Shown: positions 7,796-16,286, numbered from the stretch's first letter. The stretch is 57,167 nucleotides of DNA from Bacteroidales bacterium (GCA_024681295.1 JAILBC010000008.1:1-57167); one strand, 5' to 3'. The notes: generated from the letters alone by a model not told the origin. Made by a program: numbers and translations.

Positions 7796-8014
7796 ATGGA
7801 AACAAGACAAATCTGGATGCGCCTCGGTGTAACGGTATCGGGGAGCAAGGAAGAAATCGAAAAAGTCATCGAAGGTGATGGCGAAGCCCTTCAGAAACTC
7901 CTTGACAAGGGAAGTTTCAGCGTCGATGGAGAATGCTACATCCCTTCATGCGAAATCGAGAGTTACAACGAAGAGTACGGAACCGACCACGAGATTGACG
8001 ATGTGGATCTCTAA
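7796..8014 (+). CDS. Small acidic hypothetical protein (72 aa)
   Basis: 72 residues, acidic, starting METRQIWMRLGVTV, with an EEIEKVIEGD helix. The shape resembles small phage ORFans that begin with a beta strand and a helix. Function unknown. Confidence 0.7.
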   Translation: METRQIWMRLGVTVSGSKEEIEKVIEGDGEALQKLLDKGSFSVDGECYIPSCEIESYNEEYGTDHEIDDVDL

Positions 8015-8040
8015 TAACATAACCGACAGCAAATAAAGAC

Positions 8041-8388
8041 ATGTTTTTAAGATTCTCAAAAGGGAGCTACAGCCGTGTTTGCGGAAAACTCCACACTGTA
8101 AGAAAATGTGCGTTCATCGGCGACTCCGTGGTAATGGAATACGGAAGCAGAATCGTAGGAATCGCCAAGCTGCACGAAGAAACACCTACTTGCAAGGACT
8201 ATGACATCGTAGTCGCCAACAAATGCGAACTTAGCGCCGAACGAATAGCCAGATTCATCAAGGATTTAATCGGCAAAGCCAACAAATTTGACGAAAACCC
8301 TTCCACAAAAAGACGTAAGTACTTCGTAGAGGAAGTGGACTGCGAAGCGCTCCCGATAAGCGCCAAATTAGTGTTTTCTAAAATCTAA
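8041..8388 (+). CDS. Hypothetical protein (115 aa)
   Basis: A 115-residue soluble, basic protein with four Cys spread through the chain and no recognised family. Spaced 26 bases from the previous gene. Function unknown. Confidence 0.7.
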   Translation: MFLRFSKGSYSRVCGKLHTVRKCAFIGDSVVMEYGSRIVGIAKLHEETPTCKDYDIVVANKCELSAERIARFIKDLIGKANKFDENPSTKRRKYFVEEVDCEALPISAKLVFSKI

Positions 8389-8409
8389 TCACATCAAACA
8401 CCCAACATC

Positions 8410-8583
8410 ATGAAAGCAACAGAAATCAAAAAGACTTACAAAATCACAATCGAGGCAACCGAGGAAGAACTTCGGCATCTTCAATTCGACCTCGAACAAG
8501 CCCCCGAATATGGAATGGCAGAGGAACTGCTGAAAATAGTAACATCCCTGATTGGGGAGCCGAAAGAAGAAGATGATGAATAG
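8410..8583 (+). CDS. Small hypothetical protein (57 aa)
   Basis: ATG at 8410, TAG at 8581-8583. The product begins MKATEIKKTYKITIEATEEE and has a C-terminal acidic tail (KEEDDE). The strand-helix layout is like small phage ORFans. Its 3' end overlaps the start of the phosphoribosyltransferase-like gene. Ending in TAG shows that TAG acts as a stop in this element. Confidence 0.65.
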   Translation: MKATEIKKTYKITIEATEEELRHLQFDLEQAPEYGMAEELLKIVTSLIGEPKEEDDE

Positions 8584-9019
8584 CAGCATCCTCTCCTTGG
8601 GGGAGTACGAAAGATATCGCCAACTGTGCCACGGTGTAAAAGACGGCAGCGAACGGGCTATTTCCGACGCTGCCGTTTTGCTTTCCGCGCTGACACCAAG
8701 CGATTCAACGCTGGTCCCAACGCCAAGCCATCATGGTAAAGCCACCTACATGCTGGATATCGCCTTGCAGATTGCAAAATTGAAAGGCTGTACGGTTGAT
8801 CCTTGCATCGTCAGCGGAGAACGGGCGAAACTATACGACATCAAAATGGCCGGAGGCCAAATCAATCTCGACTTCAGATTGACCCATACTCCAAGAGGTA
8901 ACATCTACCTGCTTGACAATTGCGTCGATACGGGAATGACATACAGGGCCGCATCAAGACTCCTCGGCCTTGTTCCAATAATAACCATTGCAAAAACACA
9001 AGAACGCTATCACAAATAA
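8573..9019 (+). CDS. Phosphoribosyltransferase-like protein (148 aa)
   Basis: The segment at residues about 112-128 (IYLLDNCVDTGMTYRAA) fits the PRPP-binding loop of type I phosphoribosyltransferases (hydrophobic strand, two acidic or polar residues, then TG-T). An earlier LVPTPSHH region is like ComF-family enzymes, which show vP-P in the same place. The first acidic pair is D-N instead of the usual D-D or E-D, so activity is not certain. Start at 8573 or 8576, overlapping the upstream gene. Possible nucleotide salvage role for phage DNA; the substrate is unknown. Confidence 0.6.
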   Translation: MMNSSILSLGEYERYRQLCHGVKDGSERAISDAAVLLSALTPSDSTLVPTPSHHGKATYMLDIALQIAKLKGCTVDPCIVSGERAKLYDIKMAGGQINLDFRLTHTPRGNIYLLDNCVDTGMTYRAASRLLGLVPIITIAKTQERYHK

Positions 9020-9028
9020 CCGGCAACC

Positions 9029-9196
9029 ATGTATTACAATAATTTGACAATCGACCAGAAAATCAATGCGAAAAGCTGGTATCGTGCAGTCCGCTATTAC
9101 GGAAACAGACTGCTTGATGAAATGTTGTTGGATTTTCACCTTCTTCCGATAAACACTTCAAATAAATACGTCAAGCAGCCATACAATTACGCCTAA
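9029..9196 (+). CDS. Small hypothetical protein (55 aa)
   Basis: ATG 9029, TAA 9194-9196. Tyr/Asn-rich, basic; no recognised domain. Sits 9 bases after the phosphoribosyltransferase-like gene, in the same rightward run. Confidence 0.55.
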   Translation: MYYNNLTIDQKINAKSWYRAVRYYGNRLLDEMLLDFHLLPINTSNKYVKQPYNYA

Positions 9197-9223
9197 ATCA
9201 AACTGACTTCAAAAAAACACAAT

Positions 9224-9754
9224 ATGAAATACGGAAATTTCGTCGGGAAAGGCTGGCTCCCGTTCAAGAAGCGCGAGATCGGAAACATCGTATCGCACCT
9301 TAAAGGCCAGCTTGAACAATATTTCGGGGAAAGGTTCTTCAAGGAGCCCACCTACTGCTACAAACCCGCCACACGAAGAGGCGGGGTTATCACGCTCTGC
9401 GTGTATTTCCCACTCGAAAAGCCGTTCAACGGAAGAAACATCTACGGTTCCACGGTGAGCGGATTGGATAAGGTCTGGTTCTTCATTACAAAGGACAAGA
9501 AAGGGTATCTTGAAATCCACGACCCTGACGATTACTGGAATTTCGACAAATACACCAGGGACTATGAAAACTGCCCCGATTTCTCCTATGGATGCTCCAT
9601 GAGTGTCACGGGAAATGAGCGCGGGTACAGGAAAAAGACATGGCAAAGAATCCAGAATTGGTCGCCATACGTCTATGGGACCGAGGTGTCGGACATCACC
9701 TATGACGTATCGCAGCTCAGGAAGCTGCAATGCACGATGACCGCAAGAATGTAA
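9224..9754 (+). CDS. Hypothetical protein (176 aa)
   Basis: A 176-residue soluble, aromatic-rich protein (many Trp and Tyr) with no known family. It sits 48 bases before the ArdC gene. Function unknown. Confidence 0.7.
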   Translation: MKYGNFVGKGWLPFKKREIGNIVSHLKGQLEQYFGERFFKEPTYCYKPATRRGGVITLCVYFPLEKPFNGRNIYGSTVSGLDKVWFFITKDKKGYLEIHDPDDYWNFDKYTRDYENCPDFSYGCSMSVTGNERGYRKKTWQRIQNWSPYVYGTEVSDITYDVSQLRKLQCTMTARM

Positions 9755-9802
9755 ACCACAACAACAAATAACACTATCTAAACACATTAAAAACAAACAA
9801 TT

Positions 9803-10714
9803 ATGACAGCAAACGTTTATCAAATGGTCACAGATCGAATCGTCGAACAACTCGACAAAGGCATCATCCCATGGCAGAAGCCGTGGTCCGGCGCATGTCT
9901 CGCCGATGGAGGCGCAATCAACTACGTCTCACGCAAACCCTATTCATTCCTCAACCAACTTCTGCTCGGCAAAGAAGGGGAATGGCTGACATTCAAGCAG
10001 ATCAAGGATGCAGGTGGAAACATCAAGAAAGGCTCCAAGGCCGGCATGGTGGTTTTCTTCAAGCAGGTCAAGATGAATAAAACGGTGAAGAACGAGGACG
10101 GAAGCGAGAAGGAAGAGCAACGCCTCGTGCCGATTCTCCGATACTTCAACGTGTTCCACATCGACGACACAGAGGGCGTTGGGTCCAAGATCAAGAAAGA
10201 GGAAGAAACGGGAACGCTGATCTTCCCCATCGACACCGCAGAAGAGGTGATTACAGGTTATCTTGGCCGTGAGAAAGCGCTGAAATTCCATAACGACAAA
10301 CTCACCGACAGGGCGTTCTACTCCCCTTCTCTCGACATGGTGAGCGTGCCCATGCTCTCGCAGTATGAAATTCCGGAAGAGTACTACTCCACCACCTTCC
10401 ACGAACTCGTACACAGCACCAAGGCGAAGTCCCGTTGCGACCGCGACAGCGAGCAACACGGCATCGCCGCTTTCGGCAACGAGGACTATTCCCGTGAGGA
10501 GTTGGTGGCCGAGATTGGTTCCGCTATGCTCTGCAACAAGATCGGGATTGAATGCGAGAAGGCGTTCAAAAACTCCGTGGCCTACATCCAAGGATGGCTC
10601 AAGGCACTCAAGAACGACAACCGCGCCATTGTCTGGGCTTCATCCAGGGCCGAGATCGCGGCGAAGTTCATCCTCACCGGAGAGAAACCCGCAAGAGTAT
10701 TCGCAACCACATAA
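9803..10714 (+). CDS. ArdC-like antirestriction protein with zincin domain (303 aa)
   Basis: Residues about 1-125 match the ArdC N-terminal ssDNA-binding domain (VYQMVTDRIVEQLDKGIIPWQKPW, shown here in two parts: start VYQMVTDRIVEQ; later PWQKPW, YSFLN, and FNVFHIDDTEG). Residues about 190-290 are the metallopeptidase-like domain, with FHELVHS giving the HExxH zinc motif and a downstream Glu in EELVAEIGSAML. ArdC of IncW plasmids protects incoming single-stranded DNA from type I/II restriction. Full length for the family. Its presence with an ArdA-like gene suggests an antirestriction module. Confidence 0.85.
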   Translation: MTANVYQMVTDRIVEQLDKGIIPWQKPWSGACLADGGAINYVSRKPYSFLNQLLLGKEGEWLTFKQIKDAGGNIKKGSKAGMVVFFKQVKMNKTVKNEDGSEKEEQRLVPILRYFNVFHIDDTEGVGSKIKKEEETGTLIFPIDTAEEVITGYLGREKALKFHNDKLTDRAFYSPSLDMVSVPMLSQYEIPEEYYSTTFHELVHSTKAKSRCDRDSEQHGIAAFGNEDYSREELVAEIGSAMLCNKIGIECEKAFKNSVAYIQGWLKALKNDNRAIVWASSRAEIAAKFILTGEKPARVFATT

Positions 10715-10741
10715 GTTCAAAAACAACGAAAGGGCAACACA

Positions 10742-11041
10742 ATGGGTTGGAAACCAGCAAGAGGAAGCGGGATAACATTTAACAAAGTTTTCAATAGGGA
10801 AATGAAATACAGGAACTTACTGACTGATTATCAATACAAACCAGTTGGTTACATGGAATATTCAAAGACCTATTATCTCTGGCTTGTGGCAGAGAGAGAC
10901 CTGAGTGAACTGAACTTCCCGCATAAAAGAATCACGATTGATGACCTTTATGGGCAAATGATAAGCCCGACAACACTGAGAAACCTTGAACAGCATAAGG
11001 AACTATGTTACAAACCGCTTCAAAAATATATGAAAGGGTAA
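10742..11041 (+). CDS. Hypothetical protein (99 aa)
   Basis: 99 residues, basic, Tyr-rich, with no recognised domain. Could instead start at the ATG at 10802 (MKYRNLL). Spaced 27 bases from ArdC and 4 from the next gene. Function unknown. Confidence 0.65.
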   Translation: MGWKPARGSGITFNKVFNREMKYRNLLTDYQYKPVGYMEYSKTYYLWLVAERDLSELNFPHKRITIDDLYGQMISPTTLRNLEQHKELCYKPLQKYMKG

Positions 11042-11045
11042 AAAA

Positions 11046-11594
11046 ATGGAAGCAAAAAGATTCACGATGATTGCAGAAAACTGCGGCTTCAAGGTGGAAA
11101 CACCAAAGAAGCAAGGAAAGCAGTGGTACATCGACATTCAACAATACACGCCAGCCGGCGAGGATTGGTGGGTATCGGTGTGGTTTAACAGCAAAGACGA
11201 CATTGGGAATGCCGTTGAAAACCTTTACGACGACTTCGATGTTGACGAAGAGGCAGAACTCTGGATCGAAAGCCGTGGGAAAAACGGTGTACCCGACTCA
11301 ATTAAAGAACTGGTGGAAGACCAGGAATGGAAAGAGAAAAAACTGGAAGAGTTACACGAAAAACTGCAAGCCTCACCAATGGAGGAGTCAATGGCCGACC
11401 GGCTGCTGAAAGCCATTGAGAGCAGGCGTTTCGCCTTTGAACGCTACACTGGCGACGGAATGTTATGGAACTACCAACCGATACGGGTTGAGCCTGTGTT
11501 TTCCAGTTACGGACAAATCGGCTGGCAGGTTTACGCTTATGACAAAGAGTTTTGTCAGTACGACTACGAACTCGAGGAAATAACCATAAGCTAA
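11046..11594 (+). CDS. Hypothetical acidic protein (182 aa)
   Basis: The first ~85 residues are acidic with a WWVSVWFNSKDD beta stretch and end in a DFDVDEEAELWIE segment, like small phage proteins of about 90 residues. A helical Glu/Lys middle and a beta-rich C-terminus follow. No family recognised. Confidence 0.7.
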   Translation: MEAKRFTMIAENCGFKVETPKKQGKQWYIDIQQYTPAGEDWWVSVWFNSKDDIGNAVENLYDDFDVDEEAELWIESRGKNGVPDSIKELVEDQEWKEKKLEELHEKLQASPMEESMADRLLKAIESRRFAFERYTGDGMLWNYQPIRVEPVFSSYGQIGWQVYAYDKEFCQYDYELEEITIS

Positions 11595-11600
11595 TAAGCC

Positions 11601-11876
11601 ATGAAACGTATTGTAAACAACGGAAATGAACTCCTTTGGGCAGACGGAGAGTCCAATGAGAAATCAATAGAAATGATTTGGGCGAACTTGTCAGGGAAGA
11701 ACATTTATGGCGTGCTTTACTACATGTATCTCGAAAGCCTTGCGATCCAGGGTTTAAGAAGCGGAACCATTGAACTCTTCGAGGATGATAAGCTAATAGA
11801 ATCAACCGAAATTAGATTCAATGACGGCACCCAACAAACGCCAAGATATCAAAAGCATATATCTTGTTATAAATAA
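11601..11876 (+). CDS. Hypothetical protein (91 aa)
   Basis: A 91-residue soluble protein six bases after the previous stop. No known domain. Function unknown. Confidence 0.65.
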   Translation: MKRIVNNGNELLWADGESNEKSIEMIWANLSGKNIYGVLYYMYLESLAIQGLRSGTIELFEDDKLIESTEIRFNDGTQQTPRYQKHISCYK

Positions 11877-11911
11877 CCAAGTATTATCAGCACATCAAAA
11901 AATTACAAACT

Positions 11912-12244
11912 ATGGGACAAAGAACTATGGAAAACCAAGAAAACATCAAGGTCGAAATGACCATCGAAGACATCATCAACAACGAGGTCTTTGAAAATGC
12001 ACTGGATAACAAACTGAGCGCCATCAGGCACAACCCAATTGGAGCGATGGCAAGAAGCAACCAATTTACACGTCTCGATGAAATGGGGTTGCTCTCCGAT
12101 GCAAAGAAACTCAGAAACTCCTATCTCGAAATCCTGCACAAGAAGTCGCAGCTGCCATCATCGCTCAGAAGGGCGGTGATCTACATCTGCCAACCGATCC
12201 TGGAGAAAATACTCAAGGCCGCTGGAGCGACACCGAACAAATAA
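11912..12244 (+). CDS. Hypothetical helical protein (110 aa)
   Basis: Predicted mostly helical (residues about 14-105). An in-frame ATG at 11927 (MENQENIKVE) is an alternative start. It directly precedes the radical SAM/SPASM gene (gap 25 bases), so it could be a partner or a substrate of that enzyme, but nothing in its sequence shows this. Confidence 0.65.
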   Translation: MGQRTMENQENIKVEMTIEDIINNEVFENALDNKLSAIRHNPIGAMARSNQFTRLDEMGLLSDAKKLRNSYLEILHKKSQLPSSLRRAVIYICQPILEKILKAAGATPNK

Positions 12245-12269
12245 CGTTGTATCTAAAAAACGACACACC

Positions 12270-13067
12270 ATGCTCTTAATGATTACCAACAGATGCAACG
12301 AGGGATGCCCTCATTGCCTGCAATGCTCAAACCCTCAAGGCGGGATGATGGAAGAACGGACGTTCATAAAGGCCGTTAAATTCCTCGATTTTCTGGGGGG
12401 CAAGACAATTCTCCTGTCCGGCGGCGAGCCGACACTTCACCCGCTGTTCTACGAGTTCTGCAAGAGGCTCAATTTCGATTACAAGGTTCCGTTCTGCATC
12501 TGCTCCAACGGCACCTGGTATGATGACGAGAAAATCGTCAACCAAGTGAAGCGAATCAGCAGCTTCGAGTACTTCACCGGAATGCAGGTTTATTCAAACA
12601 AGCTGTTTTATAAGGATTACGAGGAAATCAAGGCCAGAGCCGGATTCTTCAAATCCCTCGGAAAAGGCATCCTCTTTGACGAGAACCCGATCATCGCCAT
12701 GAAGGACCTTGGACGTGCGAGAAGTTGCGAGACCGCCCAAAGAATGAGCGAGGAAAGCGGATATTTCCAGTCCTGCTTGAATTCATCGTTGATGGCGAAG
12801 CAGGCAAAGCACCCAAGCGTGTTCTGCAGGACGTTCGAAAGGGTCAGGATGCAATTCTGTCACCCGATGGTTGACATCAACGGCGACGTGCATCTGTCAG
12901 AATCCTGGCTATGCCAATCATGTGGCAACATCATTGAGGATAGCTTCGCTACCATCTGGACCAACATGATCAACTACCAACCTTGCGGAGGCTGCAAGGA
13001 CTACCAACGGTTTCGCAGAAGCATGAGACCGGATATTATTAAGGCACAAGGAATACTCAACAAATAA
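12270..13067 (+). CDS. Radical SAM/SPASM-type protein (265 aa)
   Basis: Residues 8-17 contain CNEGCPHC, the CX3CX2C motif that binds the catalytic 4Fe-4S cluster. SGGEPTLHP at about 50-58 is the SAM-contacting GGE motif. The C-terminal ~60 residues have five Cys and a GNIIEDSFATIW segment typical of SPASM/twitch auxiliary-cluster domains, which in characterised enzymes modify peptides. The protein is short for a SPASM enzyme (usually 350 or more), so the barrel may be trimmed. Substrate unknown. On a phage-like element a peptide or protein modification role is possible but unproven. Confidence 0.8.
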   Translation: MLLMITNRCNEGCPHCLQCSNPQGGMMEERTFIKAVKFLDFLGGKTILLSGGEPTLHPLFYEFCKRLNFDYKVPFCICSNGTWYDDEKIVNQVKRISSFEYFTGMQVYSNKLFYKDYEEIKARAGFFKSLGKGILFDENPIIAMKDLGRARSCETAQRMSEESGYFQSCLNSSLMAKQAKHPSVFCRTFERVRMQFCHPMVDINGDVHLSESWLCQSCGNIIEDSFATIWTNMINYQPCGGCKDYQRFRRSMRPDIIKAQGILNK

Positions 13068-13079
13068 AAAACTATCAGT

Positions 13080-13499
13080 ATGGAAAACTTAGCACTGCAA
13101 TTAAGAAACGAGTTGACCGAAAGGGCGAAAAACTCTGAGTCCTGCAAAAATTACCTGCTTGATTGGGTAATGAACGAATTCCGCAACGGTGTCAATCCAG
13201 TAGTGATAAAATGCACGGATAGCGACTATGGCAATCAATTCTCCGAAGAATGCAGGGAAAGAATCGGATACAAACAAGATTCCAAGTTCATAAACCTTTT
13301 CTATGAGGACGGCAGGCATTACGCAAAAGGACTTTCCGGCAGTACGAAAGTCGATATAACCGACCTTCCTGACGCCCAACGATATGCAGCAAACGGGAAA
13401 GACGAGAGCGATAAAATTCTCTTTTTGAAAGACGCGGGCTTCCATGTCACAAAATACTGGAAATACGGCATGGGCCACATCATCGAAATTACCTATTAA
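13080..13499 (+). CDS. Hypothetical protein (139 aa)
   Basis: 139 residues, soluble, mixed alpha/beta, no recognised family. It is 12 bases after the radical SAM gene and so probably cotranscribed with it. Function unknown. Confidence 0.65.
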   Translation: MENLALQLRNELTERAKNSESCKNYLLDWVMNEFRNGVNPVVIKCTDSDYGNQFSEECRERIGYKQDSKFINLFYEDGRHYAKGLSGSTKVDITDLPDAQRYAANGKDESDKILFLKDAGFHVTKYWKYGMGHIIEITY

Positions 13500-13519
13500 G
13501 ACACAAAAAAACACAAACT

Positions 13520-14476
13520 ATGGCAAACGAAAACTACCCATTCAACATCGTTTACAAGGCCAACGAGTATATCCGAAAATTCGGATATAAAATAAGAATC
13601 CTCCTTGAAGAAGATGGATACTTCTACTCTGTAGAAATCGTCAAGATAGATGAAAATGATAATATCATAGACATCGACGTTTTTGCAGAAAACATGTTCG
13701 AGAACGAGCTTGAAGATTGTGTTAACTATGCCTATGCCAACACAAAAGTTCGCATAAAAAGGGCAAAAGAAGAAAAGAAAAAACAGGAACGAGAAAAGTG
13801 GCTGCAAGAGACGATAGCCTTATTGTCTGCAGATTTGTTCACCGACATATATTCTCCGGACAACGGCATGGGATATTCAGAGACGGTTGCCGAGGTCATC
13901 AGTCTTGCCCAGAGGTTTGACAAAGAACTTGACTGGCAAGGCTCCGATGTTGAAAAGCGCGATTACATCATTGAACTTGAAAAGTTCGAGAACAAAGTCC
14001 GGACTGAGAGAGGGTTAATAAAAAAGACACTGGAGGAAATGGTATCAGAGAGTTGCCGCAAGGAGATTATGGAAAAAACCGAAAACAACGTTGGCAAGGA
14101 AGCTTTCGAATATATATTCCCTGCAGTCAAGAAAGCACTGGAAGAGGGTTCTGGAGAGGTCCGAGAGGAAATCCTTAGCAACTGGTTAGACGTTGATTCA
14201 TGCAGGGTTTGTTCACACTGTGGGGCAATCATGCAAGAAGGCTGGTATCTCGACTGCCAGGGCTATGCCTGCAGTGATGAATGCGCAATGGAAATTATGA
14301 ATGTTCCGGACATGGAGCATTTCCAGCGCTACCGGATCTACAAAGAGGACATTGACGCATTCCTCGAGGAAGAAGGAGAAGGGAGAAAAGAAGAAGATCT
14401 TACCCAGGAAGAAATAGAGGAGATTATCGACGAAGTGAGCGATGGAATGCAAGCGTGTTACACTGAATGGTATTGA
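13520..14476 (+). CDS. Hypothetical protein with Cys-rich zinc-finger-like motif (318 aa)
   Basis: A charged, helical protein with Lys/Glu-rich coiled coil near residues 70-100. Residues about 229-258 hold CRVCSHCGAIM ... CQGYACSDECAM, a Cys pattern that could bind one or two zinc ions (treble-clef-like). The end is very acidic. No family recognised. Could act as a nucleic-acid or protein-binding factor. Confidence 0.65.
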   Translation: MANENYPFNIVYKANEYIRKFGYKIRILLEEDGYFYSVEIVKIDENDNIIDIDVFAENMFENELEDCVNYAYANTKVRIKRAKEEKKKQEREKWLQETIALLSADLFTDIYSPDNGMGYSETVAEVISLAQRFDKELDWQGSDVEKRDYIIELEKFENKVRTERGLIKKTLEEMVSESCRKEIMEKTENNVGKEAFEYIFPAVKKALEEGSGEVREEILSNWLDVDSCRVCSHCGAIMQEGWYLDCQGYACSDECAMEIMNVPDMEHFQRYRIYKEDIDAFLEEEGEGRKEEDLTQEEIEEIIDEVSDGMQACYTEWY

Positions 14477-14479
14477 GTT

Positions 14480-14905
14480 ATGGAAAAGTTCAATTTGGTT
14501 ACAGAGCCGGAATCGCTGGATTTCTATGAAATCTACGGCTCGGAAGAAAAGTGGATTCATATTTTCGGATACTGCGTTCCTTATGAAGGATGGTGTTCGC
14601 ACCAAGACCTTGGTGTAAGCGAGGATACGCCGCTTTGGTCGTTTATTGACAGCAGTGGGTTAAACATGCCACTAAGTGAGTTCCTTGATGGAATGAAAAA
14701 GCATGAGGGGCATGAATATCCGATTGACCACATCTACATCGACCTTTATGGCGAAGCCGACCAATATCAAGACGAAAAGCTTGAAAAGGATTCGGTTGAT
14801 CTCATTAACCAGTATTTTGATGGAAAGCCAGCGGATTACTACCTGAGATTCGAGGATATCACCATCAACACGCCGGCTGGCCATTATGTTCACAAATCAG
14901 AATAA
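14480..14905 (+). CDS. Hypothetical acidic protein (141 aa)
   Basis: 141 residues, acidic. Pattern EEKWIHIFGYCVPYEG near residue 22 and DITINTPAGHY near the C-terminus resemble the C-terminal module of the protein at 5538-6407. The upstream gap is 3 bases. Function unknown. Confidence 0.7.
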   Translation: MEKFNLVTEPESLDFYEIYGSEEKWIHIFGYCVPYEGWCSHQDLGVSEDTPLWSFIDSSGLNMPLSEFLDGMKKHEGHEYPIDHIYIDLYGEADQYQDEKLEKDSVDLINQYFDGKPADYYLRFEDITINTPAGHYVHKSE

Positions 14906-14906
14906 T

Positions 14907-15062
14907 ATGGAAAACAAAGAAGCTTTGCAGAAACTTGCGCTTACCGAAGATTAGAAAGCTTTTCTGGAAGCGTTTGAGACCGCTTATAAGAATTGTTGTG
15001 AGGCTGGAGTTCCCATTCCGGACAAGAAATACTACGAATTAACAGACACTTACCTATATTAA
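14907..15062 (+). pseudogene. Small gene interrupted by an in-frame TAG
   Basis: From ATG 14907 the frame reads MENKEALQKLALTED, meets TAG at 14952-14954 (codon 16), then continues openly as KAFLEAFETAYKNCCEAG and on to TAA at 15060-15062. The downstream part looks like real coding sequence: the spacing fits the operon and no other start fits. CAG or AAG to TAG would explain it. Either a nonsense mutation, a sequencing error, or suppression. Confidence 0.5.
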
Positions 15063-15070
15063 CTTAAAAA

Positions 15071-15175
15071 ATGGAAGGAAAATACGGATACTGCGGCGAC
15101 TGCTGCAACAAAGGATGCTGCGAAAAATGCTATCGCGGCAGCCACTATGAAAGAACAAACAATGATGAAAACTAA
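15071..15175 (+). CDS. Cys-rich miniprotein (34 aa)
   Basis: ATG 15071, TAA 15173-15175. Six Cys fall within 13 residues (CGDCCNKGCCEKC), followed by a polar tail. It could be a metal-binding knuckle or a modified peptide. It is flanked at 8-12 bases by other small genes and lies 2 kb downstream of a radical SAM/SPASM gene. Reality as a gene rests on spacing, composition and start codon only. Confidence 0.5.
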   Translation: MEGKYGYCGDCCNKGCCEKCYRGSHYERTNNDEN

Positions 15176-15187
15176 AAACTAAGCAAA

Positions 15188-15349
15188 ATGGACGAAAAAC
15201 AAAAAGCATCAGCTGTCCTGAACTTCATGGAGGAGGAATGGGATGGCAAGGCCATTATCAACACGCTCAACCCCATGTTGAAGGACAGCGACCTGGCGGA
15301 TCTGTATGACAGGTTGGTCGCCGAAGGCGTCATCAGAACAGAAAACTAA
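15188..15349 (+). CDS. Small acidic hypothetical protein (53 aa)
   Basis: ATG 15188, TAA 15347-15349. Predicted all-helical and acidic: helix at residues 1-18, then KAIINTLNPMLKDSDLADLYDRL. No family recognised. 12 bases after the Cys-rich gene. Confidence 0.6.
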   Translation: MDEKQKASAVLNFMEEEWDGKAIINTLNPMLKDSDLADLYDRLVAEGVIRTEN

Positions 15350-15367
15350 ACAAACACATTATTTATT

Positions 15368-15634
15368 ATGACAGAAATAAAATACAAAATCATCCGGCAC
15401 CGCAATCCGAAAGGAAAAACAACCTGGTGGAGAGCAGTGTATTACGACGAGAAGAACCGCGCCCATAAGTCGCCATGCTACAAAGGCCAGGCATCATGGG
15501 CCCGGCGAGCGGCGCAAAATTGGCTGTATGCCAATATCCATGTCTGGTGTAAAATTGCCAACATCGAGCAACGTGTGGTTGACGAGGAAGGCAACAGTCA
15601 GATTGTACAACAAGGAACACAGGAAATCATCTAA
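15368..15634 (+). CDS. Hypothetical basic protein (88 aa)
   Basis: An 88-residue basic protein, rich in Arg, Lys and Trp in the first 55 residues, so a nucleic-acid contact is possible. No recognised family. Confidence 0.65.
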   Translation: MTEIKYKIIRHRNPKGKTTWWRAVYYDEKNRAHKSPCYKGQASWARRAAQNWLYANIHVWCKIANIEQRVVDEEGNSQIVQQGTQEII

Positions 15635-15646
15635 AAAACAATAATT

Positions 15647-16012
15647 ATGGGAAACTTTGATTTTATCAAGAGCAACAACTTACCTCAGGAAGAGGAGCAA
15701 AATGAAATCGAACTGGTCTGCAGGACCATTGTTGACGACATGCGAAGCAGCATCTACGACGGAAGCAACAGATACGCCCCCAAGGTCGGTGTTTGCTGCA
15801 AAGACGGGAAATACTATTGGGGAGAACAAAAGGAGAACAAGGAAAACTTCCTGTTTTATCCGTCAACGGAGGTGATCAAGAAAGCGCTTGCCATTTTCAA
15901 GGAAAAAGGATATCACCCGTACTACGACAACGATGTTCGTTTCTACCAAGTGGCAAAGGACAGATCCGAAGTCAAGGGCGATTGGGCAATCAGGCACACC
16001 GTATGGCTGTAA
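15647..16012 (+). CDS. Hypothetical protein (121 aa)
   Basis: 121 residues, mixed alpha/beta, soluble. No recognised domain. Last gene before a good promoter at 16031. Confidence 0.7.
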   Translation: MGNFDFIKSNNLPQEEEQNEIELVCRTIVDDMRSSIYDGSNRYAPKVGVCCKDGKYYWGEQKENKENFLFYPSTEVIKKALAIFKEKGYHPYYDNDVRFYQVAKDRSEVKGDWAIRHTVWL

Positions 16013-16030
16013 GATTGAAAATAGTCGCAG

Positions 16031-16064
16031 TTTGCTTGAAATTGATTGAATTTTTGTAATTTTG
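16031..16064 (+). promoter_or_regulatory. Bacteroidetes-type promoter
   Basis: TAATTTTG (16057-16064) matches the -7 consensus TAnnTTTG. TTTGCTTG at 16031-16038 supplies the -33 TTTG with an 18-22 base spacer. It would start transcription near 16071, just ahead of the gene at 16087. Confidence 0.7.
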
Positions 16065-16086
16065 CATTAATTAAAAAACTGACAAA

Positions 16087-16281
16087 ATGAAGATAGTATT
16101 CACAATAGACGAAGAGCGCAAGGAGGTTGACGTGAAAAGCGCAATGCTTTACGATGCTTCCGGAAACCGTTACAGAATATCGGAGGATTTCGAGCACGGC
16201 CTTGAAATCCTGGCTGAGGACGGCAAGGCTTATATCGAGCCCCATGTTTCAAACCACTTCACCGTATTCACAAAACCCTGA
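16087..16281 (+). CDS. Small hypothetical protein (64 aa)
   Basis: A 64-residue beta-rich protein (KIVFTIDEERKEVDV). First gene after the promoter at 16031. No family recognised. Confidence 0.7.
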   Translation: MKIVFTIDEERKEVDVKSAMLYDASGNRYRISEDFEHGLEILAEDGKAYIEPHVSNHFTVFTKP

Positions 16282-16286
16282 CACCC

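Noticed and set aside
12270-13067. QueE-type 7-deazaguanine enzyme
   Set aside because: The Cys motif is CX3CX2C with a SPASM-like C-terminus, not the QueE CX14CX2C form.
14907-15062. TAG-to-Gln recoding of the whole element
   Set aside because: Genes at 455-982, 8410-8583 and 26298-26711 end in TAG at sensible places, and no suppressor tRNA is seen.
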